Below, piece after piece: positions 61,871-64,000 of a DNA stretch of 64,000 nt. Origin of the DNA: Pseudomonadota bacterium (lineage in GTDB: Bacteria > Myxococcota_A > Polyangia > Fen-1088); assembly GCA_023438785.1 (NCBI GenBank), contig JAEXQJ010000259.1, positions 16,499-80,498 on the forward strand. Direction: 5' to 3'. Numbering within the stretch: the stretch's first letter is position 1; each line of letters opens with the position of its first letter. Under the pieces are notes generated by a model. It was not told the origin of the DNA. It made no database searches and saw nothing but the letters and a program-made list of their open reading frames with translations. The position numbers were made by a program, and so were the translations under genes.

Positions 61871-61893
61871 CCACGGGGGTGTCACCACCGTGG
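61871..61893. terminator. Near-palindrome after pilQ, candidate terminator
   Basis: CCACGGGGGTG and CACCACCGTGG face each other over one base with a single mismatch in the arms, 35 bases after the pilQ stop. The structure could end the pil transcript. It has no T-run, so it is not a classic intrinsic terminator, and the arms nearly touch, which would leave a strained loop unless the inner bases open. Confidence 0.35.
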
Positions 61894-61981
61894 ATTGCGC
61901 AACAGACTGCCCGCGACACCCTCGCGGCGCCGGGATGAGCAGGAGCAGGTCATGAGTTCACGAGCAAACAGGGGAGCAACG

Positions 61982-62812
61982 ATGACCAGGAGAAGCCGAA
62001 GCGCATGGCGCTGGATCAGCTTGGCCGTGCCCGTGGCCGGTTTGCTGAGCACGGCATGCGTGGTGGACGACGGCCCGCACGCGCTCCTCATCGAGCAAAC
62101 CCAGTCGCCCATGGAAGGCACCTGTGCCAGCCCCGCCGAGGTCGGCGAGGTGCGCCTCATCAGCGGTGTGCTCGATGTGGGGCTCAACCGCGACTACCCG
62201 TACCGCATGTACCCCGTCGTAACCAACCAATTGGCCTCCTTCCGCGCCGGCGGTCAGAGCAAGGCCGACGAGCTCAACAACGTCACGCTGACCGGCTTTC
62301 GCGTGAGCATCGAGCCCCCGCCGGGTGTGGCGTCCATCCCGTGGGCGGAGGGATGCCCGGGCGACTTCGACTACGACGTGGAAACCCACCTCCTGGCCCC
62401 TGAGGCCAGCGTGGGCTCGATCGTGGAGGCCATTCGCTACTGCCATGTCCCGGTCCTGCGCCAGCAATTCGAAAGCGGCGTGGCGGGTTTCGACCCCAAT
62501 CTAAGCGCCGAGGTGGTCTTGCGCGTGACGTTAAAGGCCAAGGGGCGCCACGGCAGTGATGACCTGAGGAGCGCGCCCTTCACCTTCCCCATTCGCGTAT
62601 GCGTCGGCTGCCTGCAGACCGGCTATGCGGAGCCCGGCTTCGCGCAGTACGATTTTCCCAATATCCCGGCGTGCGAGGCCCTCAGCTCCAATCCCTATCC
62701 CGGCAACGCCTGTGACCCCGGGCAGGATGGATTGATCCTCTGCTGCCGCGACCAGACCTCGCGCATCATCTGCCCGGCGGTGCCGACCGCGGCAGACACG
62801 ACCTCGCCCTGA
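61982..62812 (+). CDS. Putative lipoprotein, function unknown
   Basis: This is a 276-residue protein. The leader ends LSTACVVDD, a lipobox at Cys24. The mature part is beta-rich with several Cys near the end (about ten in all, e.g. RVCVGCLQTG and LILCCRDQTSRIICP), which could form disulfides. GGGGAGC precedes the ATG at 61982; the ATG at 61952 is an alternative. No family is recognised. It lies downstream of pilQ by 145 bases with a candidate terminator between, and upstream of the roadblock gene; a pilus-related role cannot be excluded. Confidence 0.6.
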   Translation: MTRRSRSAWRWISLAVPVAGLLSTACVVDDGPHALLIEQTQSPMEGTCASPAEVGEVRLISGVLDVGLNRDYPYRMYPVVTNQLASFRAGGQSKADELNNVTLTGFRVSIEPPPGVASIPWAEGCPGDFDYDVETHLLAPEASVGSIVEAIRYCHVPVLRQQFESGVAGFDPNLSAEVVLRVTLKAKGRHGSDDLRSAPFTFPIRVCVGCLQTGYAEPGFAQYDFPNIPACEALSSNPYPGNACDPGQDGLILCCRDQTSRIICPAVPTAADTTSP

Positions 62813-62873
62813 CCTCGCGCCAGGCCGCGGTATTGACACCTCCAGCGCCGACCGACTAGAAGCCCGACGAAGA

Positions 62874-63233
62874 ATGTTCCGCGACAGCCTTCAAAAGATG
62901 GTTGAGCGCCTCGACGGCGGGGTCGCCGGAATCCTGATGGGATTCGACGGCATCTCGGTCGATTCGTACACCCGTCCCGGCGAGGCCACGCTGGACATCC
63001 AAACCGTGGGCATGGAATTGGCGCATGCCATTTCCCAGGTGCGCAAGGCGACCGAGCAGTTGGACGTGGGGCCTCTCGACGAAATCACCCTGCGCGCCCA
63101 GCAGCTCGTGGTCATCGTGCACGTGCTGACCGACGAGTACTTCGTGGCCTACGCGGTCAGGCCCGGTGCCAACTTCGGAAAAGCGCGCTACCTGATGCGC
63201 CTGCTCGCTCCCCAGATCCAGGCCGAGTTGTGA
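62874..63233 (+). CDS. Roadblock/LC7-domain protein (MglB-like fold)
   Basis: This is a 119-residue single roadblock domain. The pattern is a starting helix ([28 protein letters not shown]), a middle helix ([17 protein letters not shown]), strands ([20 protein letters not shown]) and a final helix ([19 protein letters not shown]). Such domains in bacteria (MglB) regulate Ras-like GTPases that set polarity and control type IV pili in Myxococcus. No MglA-type GTPase gene is adjacent. The stop overlaps the aroQ start by four bases (GTGA). It begins 61 bases after the lipoprotein stop. Confidence 0.8.
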   Translation: MFRDSLQKMVERLDGGVAGILMGFDGISVDSYTRPGEATLDIQTVGMELAHAISQVRKATEQLDVGPLDEITLRAQQLVVIVHVLTDEYFVAYAVRPGANFGKARYLMRLLAPQIQAEL

Positions 63234-63790
63234 GTCCTGCGTCCCTTCCGTCCGGGCGACCGGTCGTCTTGGTTATGCACGGGCCGAACCTGAATCTCCT
63301 CGGCACGCGTGAGCCGCACATCTACGGGCATACGACCCTGGCTGAGATCGACGCCGGCTTGCGGGCGCGGGGCGCGGAGGCGGGCGTGACGATCGAGACG
63401 TTCCAGTCCAACCACGAGGGCGTGCTCATCGATCGTCTGCACGAGGCGCGCGGCAAGGCGAGCGGGCTCATCATCAATGCGGGTGGTTTGACCCACACGA
63501 GTGTGGCCTTGCGAGATGCGGTGGCCGCCGCTGCCATCCCCGCCATCGAGGTCCACCTCTCCAACCTGCACACCCGCGAGGAATTCCGACACCATTCCTT
63601 CCTGACCCCGGTGTGCCTGGGTCAGATCGCCGGCTTGGGTGCCGTTGGCTATCGCCTCGCGCTCGAAGCCCTGATAGACCGGTTCTCTCACGGCGAACCG
63701 GCTCGGCCGGGCGCTCGCCGGCGCAATGAAAGCACGCCCCCCAGGCCGCGTTCGGCGGCTGTCCCCAAGAAAGGAGTCTCGACCAGATGA
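63230..63790 (+). CDS. aroQ: Type II 3-dehydroquinate dehydratase AroQ
   Basis: This shikimate-pathway enzyme converts 3-dehydroquinate to 3-dehydroshikimate. Marks are [26 protein letters not shown] with Tyr32, [20 protein letters not shown] and [17 protein letters not shown]. The dodecameric type II family is about 145-150 residues, and this 186-residue protein has a C-terminal extension of about 30 basic, Pro/Arg-rich residues. The start is a GTG overlapping the roadblock gene stop. The stop overlaps the next start (ATGA), so the genes are coupled. Confidence 0.94.
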   Translation: MSPASLPSGRPVVLVMHGPNLNLLGTREPHIYGHTTLAEIDAGLRARGAEAGVTIETFQSNHEGVLIDRLHEARGKASGLIINAGGLTHTSVALRDAVAAAAIPAIEVHLSNLHTREEFRHHSFLTPVCLGQIAGLGAVGYRLALEALIDRFSHGEPARPGARRRNESTPPRPRSAAVPKKGVSTR

Positions 63791-64000
63791 GCAAAGCAAA
63801 GGCCCCTGTCCGCAAGGACAAGGACGAGAAGAAGGTCTCCTCGTCTTGCAGCTGTGAGGAGCCCCTGTGCGCTCTCGGGCCCGAGGAACTCGCGACGGTC
63901 CGTGAGCTGGCCGAGATCGCCACGGAATTCGACCTGGCCGAGTTGAACGTGGATCCTTGCGGTGGCATCCGCGTGGTCCGCCGGGTGGCCGCCGTCGCGG
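63787..64000 (+). CDS. accB: Acetyl-CoA carboxylase biotin carboxyl carrier protein, 5' part
   Basis: The first 71 residues are present; the rest lies beyond the window. After a Lys-rich, Cys-containing N-terminus ([14 protein letters not shown]), the segment [20 protein letters not shown] followed by GIRVVRRV matches the N-terminal region of AccB, which precedes the biotinyl domain. aroQ followed by accB is a common gene order. The start overlaps the aroQ stop by four bases. The biotin-attachment motif cannot be seen, so the call rests on the N-terminus and context. Confidence 0.8.
   Translation, partial: MSKAKAPVRKDKDEKKVSSSCSCEEPLCALGPEELATVRELAEIATEFDLAELNVDPCGGIRVVRRVAAVA

Overview
The window comes from a GC-rich bacterium. 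It carries many Myxococcota (deltaproteobacterial) hallmarks: MYXO-CTERM-like C-terminal sorting tails, a separate Ku and ligase for end joining, a TamA/TamB pair, a pilMNOPQ operon with a coiled-coil PilQ, a roadblock (MglB-like) protein, numerous Cys-anchored lipoproteins and small outer-membrane barrels, and bacterial enhancer-binding proteins. The assignment rests on gene content only. No rRNA, tRNA, insertion sequence, prophage or CRISPR array is visible; this looks like ordinary chromosome. Coding density is very high, genes often overlap by 1-4 bases, and the only stretch above 300 bases without a convincing gene is 10149-10681.

Layout. 1-1.7 kb: the tail of a membrane protein, a Thr/Gly-rich lipoprotein and an outer-membrane protein. 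1.8-3.8 kb: an ATP-dependent DNA ligase divergent from Ku (end joining). 3.8-9.7 kb: TamB and TamA on the minus strand, back to back with a small basic protein. 10.7-18 kb: a zinc-ribbon peptide, a universal stress protein, a VIT/CCC1 metal transporter, an MFS-like protein, two tandem MYXO-CTERM-like paralogues, a Tat-exported GH1 glucosidase, a B3/B4-domain protein and a HEAT-like protein. 17.9-22 kb: purH, purD, purE and a Sua5/YrdC gene. 22-25.4 kb: a soluble PAS hybrid kinase and two envelope proteins. 25.5-30.7 kb: methylthioadenosine salvage (phosphorylase and MtnA), a DUF1015 protein, a TrmN6-like methyltransferase, PgpA and another methyltransferase. 30.7-37.4 kb: an MMPL/RND transporter, MazG, PhoH, YbeY and a GT39-like membrane protein.

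37.6-46.2 kb is the most unusual region. A TonB-dependent receptor, a YfiR-like periplasmic protein, a CheX-like phosphatase and a CheY-like receiver form one operon. They are followed by a sugar-binding lipoprotein with no ABC transporter and a membrane kinase with CHASE8-like, HAMP, PAS, HPt and CheA-type ATPase parts. I infer a non-motility chemosensory system in which YfiR-type periplasmic control acts on a CheA-like kinase instead of a diguanylate cyclase.

46.3-49.2 kb holds a sigma factor, a FecR/TPR protein and a barrel-like protein in one overlapping operon. 49.2-53.8 kb: a VKOR-DsbA fusion, ThpR, an ArsA-like ATPase and glycerol kinase. 53.9-61.8 kb: an NtrC-type regulator with a GAFTDA loop, then pilMNOPQ; PilQ contains five tandem 96-bp repeats. 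The window ends with a lipoprotein, a roadblock protein, aroQ and the start of accB, the last three overlapping by 4 bases each.
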